Shown here: positions 15,750-23,960 of the stretch, in pieces
Numbering within the stretch: position 1 is the stretch's first letter
Layout: each line of letters starts with the position of its first letter
Assembly (NCBI GenBank): GCA_900316145.1
Contig: ONBQ01000043.1
Span: 1-34,041 of the forward strand
Direction: 5' to 3'
DNA from: an uncultured Eubacteriales bacterium
GTDB lineage: Bacteria > Bacillota > Clostridia > Lachnospirales > Bianqueaceae
Length of the DNA stretch: 34,041 bases
Made by a program: the position numbers and the translations under genes
The notes under the pieces: generated by a model
Database searches by the model: none
The model's input: only the letters and a program-made list of their open reading frames with translations
What the model was told of the DNA's origin: nothing

Positions 15750-17786
15750 TTATTCCTCTGTAGCGGGAGTTTCTTCGACAGCCTCAGTCGGCTCTTCGAC
15801 GACTTCTTCAATGACTTCTTCCACTACTTCATCACCCAGCTCGGCCTCATCGATGACTTCTTCGATGTACTCAGCCGGCTCTTCCGGTTCAAGCTCACGC
15901 AGAGACAGCGCGATGCGCTTCTGCTCGATGTTCAGGTCGATGACCTTGGCCTGGACGATATCGCCGATCTTTAAGACATCACCCGGGGTCTTGACGAACT
16001 TGCGGGAAATGTGAGAGATATGGATCAGAGCATCTACACCCTTCTTCAGCTCAACGAAAGCACCGAAATCAGCAAAACGCACGACCTTGCCTTCTACGAT
16101 AGAGCCAACGGCGAACTCTTCCTCAACACCATTCCACGGATTGGTTTCCGGGAAACGGGTGCTCAGGGAAATGCGGTTCTTCTCCAGGTTCATGTCCTTG
16201 ACCAGGACTTCGATCTCCTGACCTTCTTTCAGGACCTGGTTCGGATGACGGACCACGTTCCAGCCCATCTCAGAGATGTGCAGCATACCATCGATGCCAC
16301 CCAGATCTACGAACGCGCAGAAATTGGTGAGGGTCTTGACGGTACCCTTGACACGGGCTCCGACTTCCAGATTCTTAAGAGTTTCTTCTCTCTTGGCGGC
16401 ATTTTCCTCAGCAATGACACTGCGGCGGTCACCAAGGACGCGACGGCGGCGCAGCTGCAGACGGATGATACGGAAGGAGATCTCCTGACCGATCAGAGTC
16501 TTCAGATCATTGACGCGGCGAACATCGACCAGAGAGGCGGGGATGAAGACCTTAACGCCTTCATACAGCGCTACGATACCATTGTCGAAAGCTTCAGTAA
16601 CAACGCCCTTAAGGACGGTCTTGTTGTCCAGAGAATCCTGCAGATCAGCATAGGCCTTATTCTGAAGAAGACGGCGGCGGCTCAAGGTCACCTCACTGTC
16701 TCCGACCTTGACGACCAGAACATCCATTACATCGCCCTCGTGTACCTGCTCACTCAAAGGAGCATCCGTACCACCAAACTCATCCTTGGACATGGTCGCA
16801 TCGCACTTGTAACCAATATCAAATACGATCTCTGTTTCTCCAACCTGTACGACCGTACCCTTGACGATGTCCCGTGAATGGACCTCCCTGAAACTCTCGT
16901 TGAGCAATTCTTCAAAAGAATTAACGTTTTCGCTCATTTTACCTATTACCTCCTGCATGATATAATTCGGCGTGGATGCCCCTGCCGTAACGCCAACCGT
17001 AGAGGCTCCCTTCTCCAAGCAGATACGAATCTCTTCCAAAGGCAAGTGATCCGCATCCTCTATTAAATAAGTGTGAGGACATTGCTCCTTGCACAATTCA
17101 AAAAGCTTACGCGTATTGGAGCTGTGTTTCCCGCCGATGACGATCATTACCTGGGATTGCCGGGCCAGTTGCACCGCTTCTTCCTGGTGCTCACGCGTAG
17201 CCTGACATATCGTCGGAAACACATTAAGGTCATTATAACTCATCTTTTTTAATTTCTCAACCATTTTAAGAAATTTATATTGATTAAATGTTGTTTGTTC
17301 GACCAAAGAAAAGGCTTTTTCTCCCGGATCCGGCAGCTGATCCAGGTCATTCTCGTCTGAAATGATAAATCGGGGGTTTTTGCACCACCCATCGATCCCC
17401 TTGACCTCGGGATGATCGGGATCTCCGAAGATCAAGATGGTCCGTCCGGCCGCCTCTTCTCTTTGGACGATGCGATGGATGCTCTTGACCCGGGGGCAGG
17501 TCCCATCGATGACCTTAAGTCCCCTTTCTTCCATTTCCCGGTAGACCGCTTCTCCTACACCGTGAGCGCGGATGATGACCGTATCGCCCGGTTTCAGGTC
17601 ATCCAGCGAATCGACGCTGATGATCCCTTCTTCTTCCAGGCGCCTTACGACCGATTCATTATGGATGAGCGGTCCGTAGGTATAGACCGTGCCTTCTTTC
17701 TCCCTGGCCGTTTTGCGGGCGATATCGACCGCGTTGCGCACGCCGAAGCAGAATCCGGCCGTCTTAGCGACACGGATCTCAGGCAT
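15750..17786 (-). CDS. ispH: IspH-ribosomal protein S1 fusion
   Basis: Two-function protein of 678 residues. Residues 1-285 are 4-hydroxy-3-methylbut-2-enyl diphosphate reductase, the last step of the MEP isoprenoid pathway; the three [4Fe-4S] ligands are Cys13 (GFCFGV), Cys97 (DGTCPRV) and Cys194 (FPTICQ), with His42, His75 and Glu127 in the usual active-site positions. Residues about 305-620 hold four S1 RNA-binding repeats; the last two are the most canonical (GTVKTLTNFCAFVDLGG and GKVVRFADFGAFVELK). Residues about 628-678 are an acidic Glu-rich tail. This fusion is known in Clostridia. ATG 17786 overlaps the cmk stop codon by 8 bp and follows GGAGGAG. Last gene of the long operon, with a terminator just downstream. 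Confidence 0.96.
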   Translation of the reverse strand: MPEIRVAKTAGFCFGVRNAVDIARKTAREKEGTVYTYGPLIHNESVVRRLEEEGIISVDSLDDLKPGDTVIIRAHGVGEAVYREMEERGLKVIDGTCPRVKSIHRIVQREEAAGRTILIFGDPDHPEVKGIDGWCKNPRFIISDENDLDQLPDPGEKAFSLVEQTTFNQYKFLKMVEKLKKMSYNDLNVFPTICQATREHQEEAVQLARQSQVMIVIGGKHSSNTRKLFELCKEQCPHTYLIEDADHLPLEEIRICLEKGASTVGVTAGASTPNYIMQEVIGKMSENVNSFEELLNESFREVHSRDIVKGTVVQVGETEIVFDIGYKCDATMSKDEFGGTDAPLSEQVHEGDVMDVLVVKVGDSEVTLSRRRLLQNKAYADLQDSLDNKTVLKGVVTEAFDNGIVALYEGVKVFIPASLVDVRRVNDLKTLIGQEISFRIIRLQLRRRRVLGDRRSVIAEENAAKREETLKNLEVGARVKGTVKTLTNFCAFVDLGGIDGMLHISEMGWNVVRHPNQVLKEGQEIEVLVKDMNLEKNRISLSTRFPETNPWNGVEEEFAVGSIVEGKVVRFADFGAFVELKKGVDALIHISHISRKFVKTPGDVLKIGDIVQAKVIDLNIEQKRIALSLRELEPEEPAEYIEEVIDEAELGDEVVEEVIEEVVEEPTEAVEETPATEE

Positions 17787-18438
17787 GTTTTTTCTCCTCC
17801 GCCAGGCGGCAGACCTCCTGGACCACTTCTTCGATGGACAGATTGGTCGTGTCCAGAAGCACCGCGTCATCCGCCTGCTTCAAAGGCGCGATCTCTCGAT
17901 GGCTGTCACGATAGTCTCTCTCCCGGATCTCTGCCTCAATGGCCTGGACATTCTGCTTCTCTCCGGTCCGCATCTCCAGTTCCAGCGCGCGGCGTCTGGC
18001 CCGTTCCGCCGGATTAGCTGTGATAAAGATCTTGAGATCGGCGTCCGGCAGCACGACCGTTCCGATATCCCGGCCATCCATGATCACCTCATAGGTTTTG
18101 GCGATCTGGCGCTGCGTTTCCAGAAGTTTGGCGCGTACATAAGGCTTAGCCGAATAGCGGCTGGCCGCGTCGGAGATCTCCTGTGTCCGGATGAAGGGCA
18201 TCACATCCTCGCCCGCGACATAAACATGCTGCTCATCCTGCTCATACCGCACATCGATATCCATCTGTTCCACGACAGCTTCCGCATCTGCCTCCGAAGT
18301 GCCGCTTTTGACGATGCCGTACGCGATAGCGCGGTACATGGCGCCGGTATCTACATAATGCATGCCTAGAGCTTTTGCGGCTCTTCTGGCCACCGTACTC
18401 TTCCCGGCTCCCGCCGGTCCGTCCATAGCTATGATCAT
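17779..18438 (-). CDS. cmk: Cytidylate kinase
   Basis: Phosphorylates CMP and dCMP with ATP in the cytoplasm; 219 residues, normal length. Walker A GPAGAGKS is at residues 7-14, followed by YVDTGAMYRA and the DGRDIGTVVLPDADLKIF block that binds CMP. ATG 18438 follows AAGGAGGG. The cmk-ispH/S1 order is a common Clostridia arrangement. Confidence 0.97.
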   Translation of the reverse strand: MIIAMDGPAGAGKSTVARRAAKALGMHYVDTGAMYRAIAYGIVKSGTSEADAEAVVEQMDIDVRYEQDEQHVYVAGEDVMPFIRTQEISDAASRYSAKPYVRAKLLETQRQIAKTYEVIMDGRDIGTVVLPDADLKIFITANPAERARRRALELEMRTGEKQNVQAIEAEIRERDYRDSHREIAPLKQADDAVLLDTTNLSIEEVVQEVCRLAEEKKHA

Positions 18439-18451
18439 TGATGGTCCCTCC

Positions 18452-19720
18452 TTATTCCTCTTTCAAAGACGCCGCCGCGCTTAAGCCCGCGGCGCATCCG
18501 GTCGAAAAGGCGATCTGCAGATTGAATCCGCCTGTTAGAGCATCTATATCCAATAGTTCACCCGCAAAATAGAGACCGGGCACAAGTTTGGATTCCATGG
18601 TCTTGGGATCGACCTCTCGAACCTCCACCCCGCCTTGGGTGATGATGGCTTCATCCACGCTTCTGGTTCCGAGGATCGTCAGTTTCAGATCCTTCAGCGT
18701 GTTTCTGAGCGATCGCTTTGCTTCCGCGGACAGCGTGTCCGCCCGCAGGGTCTCTGACAATCCCGCCTCTTTGATCACGACCGGGATCAGTCGCTTGGGA
18801 AGCAAGTCTTCCATGGCATGGATCAGTTGTTTTTTATTATATTTTTCCAGATCCCGGCGCAGTCTCTCATCCATCATTTCTTCGTCAAGCGCTGGCTTCA
18901 GATCGATATGGAAAACGACCGATGCATTTTTCCAATCGGTCTTTTTTTTGCGAAGCCAGGCTCCTGTCCGGCTGGACGCGCTTAAGACGACCGGTCCGGA
19001 TATGCCAAAATGGGTGAAAAGCATTTCTCCGAAATCCGAAAACACGGTCTTCCCGTTTGATGTGACCTTGACCGCCACGTTCCGTAAAGAGAGTCCTTTT
19101 AAGTTTCTGGCCCAGTTCTCCTTTGTCACCAGCGGGACCAGGCCGCCATTGATGGGCGTTACCGAATGGCCGAAGCTCTTTGCGAGCGGATATCCGTCCC
19201 CGGTCGAACCGGTCGTCGGATAGCTGACACCTCCTGTGCAGAGAATGACCCTAGCGGCACGGAATGTTTCCTGATCTGTACGGACTTCAAAAGCATCTTC
19301 CTGCTTGGTTATTTCCCGCACATGACTGGAAAAGCGGAATGTCACATGGTTCTTACGGCAGCCTTTGACCAATGCATCGATAATATCAAAGGACCTGTCC
19401 GATACGGGAAACACCCGCTGTCCCCGTTCCACTTTCAAAGGGACCCCCAGTTCTTCGATCATCCGCATCGTGTCATGAGGCTGGAACCGGTGCACCGCGG
19501 AACGGACAAACCGCGGATTGGTGACCATGTTTTCTTCGATGGTCGTTTCATCGGAATCATTGGTCACATTGCATCGGCCCTTTCCGGTGATCGCGATCTT
19601 GCGGCCGGCTTTTTCATTCCGCTCCAGAAGCAGCACCCGGGCACCCATGCCAGCCGCTTTCTGCGCGGCCATAAGCCCTGCGGCCCCGGCTCCGATCACG
19701 ATAATATCATACTTAACCAT
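18452..19720 (-). CDS. BaiN/HI0933-type NAD(P)/FAD flavoprotein
   Basis: Flavoprotein of 422 residues from the HI0933/YhiN/BaiN family. The FAD-binding dinucleotide motif GAGAAGLMAAQKA is at residues 9-21, followed by the family block GRKIAITGKGRCNVTN; the C-terminal FAGELLDIDALTGGFNLQIAFSTG closes the FAD domain. Members act as flavin-dependent reductases, in one gut case on bile-acid intermediates, but most have no known substrate. The start codon overlaps the stop of the RpiR gene as TGATG. Function beyond FAD binding is not assigned. Confidence 0.9.
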   Translation of the reverse strand: MVKYDIIVIGAGAAGLMAAQKAAGMGARVLLLERNEKAGRKIAITGKGRCNVTNDSDETTIEENMVTNPRFVRSAVHRFQPHDTMRMIEELGVPLKVERGQRVFPVSDRSFDIIDALVKGCRKNHVTFRFSSHVREITKQEDAFEVRTDQETFRAARVILCTGGVSYPTTGSTGDGYPLAKSFGHSVTPINGGLVPLVTKENWARNLKGLSLRNVAVKVTSNGKTVFSDFGEMLFTHFGISGPVVLSASSRTGAWLRKKKTDWKNASVVFHIDLKPALDEEMMDERLRRDLEKYNKKQLIHAMEDLLPKRLIPVVIKEAGLSETLRADTLSAEAKRSLRNTLKDLKLTILGTRSVDEAIITQGGVEVREVDPKTMESKLVPGLYFAGELLDIDALTGGFNLQIAFSTGCAAGLSAAASLKEE

Positions 19721-20607
19721 CAGAGTCCGGATCCTCCCGTTCCCTGATCGCTGTTATAGACATCGTACTGCATCCAGATCGATTCCAGATCGGCCAGCGA
19801 CCCTTTGATCTCCTCCTGCTTTTCGAGACTCAGCGCCACGATCAGGGCATTGATCACGCTCAAAGGCGCTACCAGAGAATCCGCGAACGAGATCATATTG
19901 CTGCGGCCTAGCAAGGCATTGTCCGCCAAGGGAACCAAAGGTGACAGCTCCGAATCTGTGATCGCGATGCACTTGGCCCCTCGGGATCTCGCGAATTCCA
20001 TGACACGGGATGTTCTTTTGGAGTACCGCGGGAAGCTGATGCCGATGAACACGTCCTGGTCATTTACGTTCAGCACCTGTTCAAAAGTCTCACTCACACT
20101 GTTGGTGTGGATCAGCTTGACGTCATCACAGATAAAGTTCAGATAAAAGCCCAGAAAGCTGGCCAAGGCCGCGCAGCTGCGTACTCCAAGAATATAGACC
20201 CGGCGGGCTTGTTTGATCATGCTTACCGCCTTCGCAAACTGCTCTTCATCGACCTCATCCAGGGTATCCTTCAGGTTCTCGATATCTGCATGCAGGACCG
20301 AAGCCAGGACATGCTCATGATTGATATGCCCGGTAGAGACCTCCATGCGCTGTACCGATGTCAGACGGTTCTTGACCAGTTCTTCCAGCGCCGCTCCTAG
20401 CTCCGGATAGCCGTCATAGCCCAATTCGATCGCGAAACGCACGACGGTCGACTCGGAAACACTGGCTTCCTGCCCCAGCTTGGAAGCCGTCAGATAGACC
20501 GCTTTATCATAATGATTCAGAATATAATCCGCTAACCGTTTCTGGCCCTTGCTCAATCCTGCGTAACGCTCTTCAATGCGCTTGAGCACATCTTCCGTCA
20601 GATTCAT
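19720..20607 (-). CDS. MurR/RpiR family transcriptional regulator
   Basis: DNA-binding regulator of 295 residues. An N-terminal HTH_6 domain (about 1-77; LGQEASVSESTVVRFAIELGYDGYPEL contains the recognition helix) is joined to a C-terminal SIS domain (about 125-260; VYILGVRSCAALASF and FIGISFPRYSKRTSRV) that binds sugar phosphates. Regulators of this type control amino-sugar, sialate or glucose genes. Overlaps of 4 bp with rluB (ATGA) and 1 bp with the flavoprotein gene place it inside a housekeeping operon, so its targets are probably elsewhere. Confidence 0.92.
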   Translation of the reverse strand: MNLTEDVLKRIEERYAGLSKGQKRLADYILNHYDKAVYLTASKLGQEASVSESTVVRFAIELGYDGYPELGAALEELVKNRLTSVQRMEVSTGHINHEHVLASVLHADIENLKDTLDEVDEEQFAKAVSMIKQARRVYILGVRSCAALASFLGFYLNFICDDVKLIHTNSVSETFEQVLNVNDQDVFIGISFPRYSKRTSRVMEFARSRGAKCIAITDSELSPLVPLADNALLGRSNMISFADSLVAPLSVINALIVALSLEKQEEIKGSLADLESIWMQYDVYNSDQGTGGSGL

Positions 20608-21359
20608 TTTCTTTTCCCCTTCCGGTCTTTCTGTGAGTCTGTCTGAGCGGCAGCTTTCAATGATTGGATCTCTTTGGGAGTCAGTTTGCGCCAGGTACCC
20701 TCATTCAGATTTCCCAGTGTCAGATCCCCGACCCGCACTCGTTTCAGGCGCAGCACAGGATGACGGATAGCCTTGGCCATGCGGCGCACCTGATGGTTTT
20801 TCCCCTCATAGATCGTGATCTCGACCCGGCTGTTATGCCCGTTCAGTCCGATCAGGCGGGCTCCGGCCGGACGCGTCCGATAGCCATCATCCAGCACGAC
20901 GCCTTTTCGAAGCGTTTCCAGGTCCTGGCTTTTGACCTCTCCCTGCAGCAGCGCCTCGTACGTTTTCGGGAAATGATGTTTGGGATGGGTCAGGCTCTGG
21001 GTCAGCTCCCCATCATTGGTCAGGATCAGCAAGCCCGTGGTCTGGTAGTCCAGACGCCCTACAGGATAGAGTCTAACGCCAGGTATATCCACCAGGTCCA
21101 GGACCGATGGCCGACCGAACTGATCTTTAGCGGTGGTCACATATCCATCCGGCTTATTTAGCATGATGGTCGTTTTTTTCTCTTCCCCCTGGACCGGTTT
21201 GCCCTTGAAACAGATGGTATCTTTTTCCGGATCGATCTGAATGCCCATCTCGGTCACGATCTCGCCGTTTACGGTCACCTTGCCCTCCGCGATCCATCGT
21301 TCACAGGCGCGAAGGGAGCCGATCCCCGCGTGCGCAAGGTACTTCTGCAGACGGATCAT
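20604..21359 (-). CDS. rluB: Pseudouridine synthase RluB-type
   Basis: rRNA pseudouridine synthase of the RsuA/RluB family, 251 residues. An S4 RNA-binding domain covers residues 1-58; the catalytic Asp104 is in GRLDYQTTGLL, with NKPDGYVTT before and KTYEALLQGE after. In Bacillota this gene follows scpB and modifies 23S rRNA near position 2605. ATGA overlaps link it to scpB and to the regulator gene. Confidence 0.95.
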   Translation of the reverse strand: MIRLQKYLAHAGIGSLRACERWIAEGKVTVNGEIVTEMGIQIDPEKDTICFKGKPVQGEEKKTTIMLNKPDGYVTTAKDQFGRPSVLDLVDIPGVRLYPVGRLDYQTTGLLILTNDGELTQSLTHPKHHFPKTYEALLQGEVKSQDLETLRKGVVLDDGYRTRPAGARLIGLNGHNSRVEITIYEGKNHQVRRMAKAIRHPVLRLKRVRVGDLTLGNLNEGTWRKLTPKEIQSLKAAAQTDSQKDRKGKRK

Positions 21360-21928
21360 TGTTCCTTCTCCTCTTCTGTGTTCAACTGTTCCAGGCGAAG
21401 CTGCTCCAGCTGTTCCTGATTGGCCGGATCCAGATGCGGAAGATCTTTGATCGTTTCGATCCCGAAATTGCGCAGGAACTCATCCGTCGTACCGAACAGG
21501 ACCGGACGCCCCGGAGTTTTCTTGCGTCCCTTTTCCGTTATCAGATTGTATTCGACCAAACGGTTTACCACCGCGTCAGACTGAACGCCGCGGATATCCG
21601 CGATCTCCTGCTTGGTGACCGGCTGCTTATAAGCCACGATGGCCAGTGTTTCCAGCTGTGTTTCTGATAAAGTGATCCGCTGTCCGGAGCGGTACATTTT
21701 CTGAACATTCGGATAGTACTGCGGCCGTGTCGTCATCTGGTACGACTTTTCCAGTCGAAGGATCTGCATACCGCGATGTTCCCGGTCATAGACTTCTTTC
21801 AGGTGTTCAACGGTCTCGACCGCTTCCTGTGTTTCGACCTCCAGGACTTTGGCAATGTGCTCCGCGCTTACCGGTTCTCCCGCCGCGAAAAGCAATGCCT
21901 CCACGATACACTCATTCTGTCGTTCCAT
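21356..21928 (-). CDS. scpB: Segregation and condensation protein ScpB
   Basis: Winged-helix kleisin-interacting subunit of the SMC-ScpAB condensin, 190 residues. Typical blocks are IVEALLFAAGEPVS, SETQLETLAIVAYKQPVTKQEI and GRPVLFGTTDEFLRNFGI. The start is set at ATG 21928; a GTG seven codons upstream (21949) is possible, but the GAGGAG site fits the ATG better. It overlaps scpA by 17 bp, so the two subunits are co-translated. Confidence 0.96.
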   Translation of the reverse strand: MERQNECIVEALLFAAGEPVSAEHIAKVLEVETQEAVETVEHLKEVYDREHRGMQILRLEKSYQMTTRPQYYPNVQKMYRSGQRITLSETQLETLAIVAYKQPVTKQEIADIRGVQSDAVVNRLVEYNLITEKGRKKTPGRPVLFGTTDEFLRNFGIETIKDLPHLDPANQEQLEQLRLEQLNTEEEKEQ

Positions 21929-22685
21929 CTTCCTTATTCTCCTCGTCACCGCTCTTTTGCTTCATGATGATGTCTTGAAACAGCCCATCCTGAGATAAGG
22001 TCACCAGATTCATGCGTGCCAGTTCCAGCATCGCCTGGAAAAAGGTGATCGTCTCCGTTTTGGAATGGCTTTCATGACGCAGCTGATAAAAGCTGACTTT
22101 CTGCAGCAGATTCAGCATATGAAAGAGCGAGTCGATCTTCTCCTCTACCGTGTACTCCTCATGTTCTACTGTTTTGAAACCGGCGCGCACATCATCAAAG
22201 CTTTCTTCCTGGATCAGGATCGCGCGGCGGCACAATTCATATAATTCTTCGAGCTGGACCGGTTCCAGCAAGCTTTTGACCGAAGGGACCGGTCTTTCTC
22301 CCCGGATCGTTTCCGGTGTCCTTGTGATGATAAGCCGGTCCGGATCCGCAAGCATGCCTTTTAAGCGGCCGGCGGCCGTCTTGTAACGCTGAAATTCCAC
22401 GAGGCGGCGGACCAGAGCTTCTCTCGGATCCTCTTCCTCTTCGTCATCAGTCTTTTCTACAGGAAGGAGCATACGCGCCTTGATGTTGATCAAAGTCGCG
22501 GCCATAACGATGAACTCGCTGGCTATGTCCATGTTCATCTTTTCCATTTCCTGCAGATACTCAATATATTGCTGGGTGATCTCGAAGATCGGGATATCGT
22601 AAATATCCACCTTGTTCTTCTCGATCAGATACAGCAGCAGGTCCAACGGGCCTTCAAAGGCCTTCAGATGGATCTCCAGTGCCAA
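21912..22685 (-). CDS. scpA: Segregation and condensation protein ScpA
   Basis: Kleisin subunit of the SMC-ScpAB complex, 257 residues. The N-terminal SMC-neck-binding block FEGPLDLLLYLIEKNKVDIY and the ITQQYIEYL segment are diagnostic, followed by FIVMAATLINIKARMLLP. The start is a TTG at 22685, six bases after a GGGGG site; no better ATG exists. Rare start use may limit its level relative to neighbours. Confidence 0.96.
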   Translation of the reverse strand: MALEIHLKAFEGPLDLLLYLIEKNKVDIYDIPIFEITQQYIEYLQEMEKMNMDIASEFIVMAATLINIKARMLLPVEKTDDEEEEDPREALVRRLVEFQRYKTAAGRLKGMLADPDRLIITRTPETIRGERPVPSVKSLLEPVQLEELYELCRRAILIQEESFDDVRAGFKTVEHEEYTVEEKIDSLFHMLNLLQKVSFYQLRHESHSKTETITFFQAMLELARMNLVTLSQDGLFQDIIMKQKSGDEENKEDGTTE

Positions 22686-22716
22686 GGAATGACCCCCTTT
22701 ACCTTCTCTTAATAGC

Positions 22717-22761
22717 AGGAAGAGCGCCTTAAGCCAAAAGCTCCAGGCGCTTGAACTTCCT
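22717..22761 (-). other. Intra-operon stem-loop between aminotransferase and scpA
   Basis: Arms AGGAAG-AGCGCCTT (22717-22730) and AGGCGCT-TGAA-CTTCCT (22745-22761) can form a two-part hairpin. There is no clear T run after it on the minus strand, so it is a weak terminator at best; an RNA processing or stability site is as likely. Confidence 0.5.
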
Positions 22762-22766
22762 TTACA

Positions 22767-23960
22767 TCAGTCTTTTAAATGATATTTCTCAGCCAGCCGT
22801 TTAAAACCAGGCAGCGCGTTCTGCACCGTCTGACGGGATACGCAGAAGGCCAGACGGAAGTAGCCGGGACCGGCAAAGGTGGAACCCGGAACGACCAGGA
22901 TCCTCTCCTCCTTGGCCGCCTCACAGAAGGCCTTATCATCACCGCCGGGTGCTTTCGGGAACATGTAGAAGGCTCCCTGAGGCTCGACCATCTCATATCC
23001 GTAAGAGGTCAAGGCTTCATAAAGCTCCTTTTTGTTCTCCTGATAAATGGTCATATCAGAAGAGATATCTCCCAGGCGGGCCACTACACGCTGCATCAGG
23101 GAAGGCGCGTTGACAAAGCCCAGGATGCGGTTCGCGACAGACAGCGCCGCTACCGTGCCCTCAAAGTCCTCCAGGGAGTCCGGCGCGACGATATAGCCGA
23201 TCCGCTCACCCGGCAAAGACAGGGTCTTGCTGTAAGAATAGCCTACGAAGGCGTTTTCATAGTAACAGGGCAGATAGGGTACGTTCTGGCCTCCGAAGAC
23301 GATCTCACGATAGGGCTCATCCGAGATCAGATAGATCGCGTGACCATACTCCTTCTGCTTAGCGCGCAGGATATCGCAAAGGCGGATGATATCCTGTTCC
23401 GAATAAATGGCTCCCGTAGGATTGTTCGGCGTATTGAGGATCATTGCCTTAGTCTTCGGAGTGATCTTCTGCTCCAGCTCCGGGAAGTTGATGGAGAAAT
23501 TCGTATATTCCGGAGAAACGATAACGGCCTTTCCGTCGAAGTTAGAGATATAATTCAGATACTCTCCGAAAAACGGCGCCTGCAGCAGCACTTCATCCCC
23601 CGGCTCGATGATGGTCTTCATTACGACATTCAAGGCACCGGCCGCGCCGACCGTCATGATGATGTTGCGCGCGGTGTAGGACGTGCCCTGCTTCCGGTTG
23701 ATATTGTCTGCCATGGCCTTGCGTACATCTTCGTATCCGACATTGCTCATGTAGCCATGGACCATCATTTCCGGCTCGTTCTCCAGGATATCAAAGATCG
23801 CTTCTTTGACCGCGGCAGGAGGCGGCGTATTCGGATTTCCAAGGGAGAAATCATAGACATTTTCCGCACCGAATTTCTCGGCCATGATACGTCCTTCTTC
23901 AAACATAGCCCGGATGACAGAGCCACCGGCTACCAACTGCTTCATTTTCGGTGTGATCAT
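22767..23960 (-). CDS. PLP-dependent class I/II aminotransferase
   Basis: Fold-type I aminotransferase of 397 residues, the usual size for aspartate/aromatic aminotransferases. Visible are the substrate block NVYDFSLGNPNTPPP, the glycine-rich VGAAGALN, NTPNNPTGA, SDEPYREI, and the PLP lysine in SYSKTLSLPGERIGY. The start ATG 23960 follows GGAGGAG and overlaps the pullulanase stop as ATGA. The amino-acid substrate cannot be read from the sequence. Confidence 0.93.
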   Translation of the reverse strand: MITPKMKQLVAGGSVIRAMFEEGRIMAEKFGAENVYDFSLGNPNTPPPAAVKEAIFDILENEPEMMVHGYMSNVGYEDVRKAMADNINRKQGTSYTARNIIMTVGAAGALNVVMKTIIEPGDEVLLQAPFFGEYLNYISNFDGKAVIVSPEYTNFSINFPELEQKITPKTKAMILNTPNNPTGAIYSEQDIIRLCDILRAKQKEYGHAIYLISDEPYREIVFGGQNVPYLPCYYENAFVGYSYSKTLSLPGERIGYIVAPDSLEDFEGTVAALSVANRILGFVNAPSLMQRVVARLGDISSDMTIYQENKKELYEALTSYGYEMVEPQGAFYMFPKAPGGDDKAFCEAAKEERILVVPGSTFAGPGYFRLAFCVSRQTVQNALPGFKRLAEKYHLKD

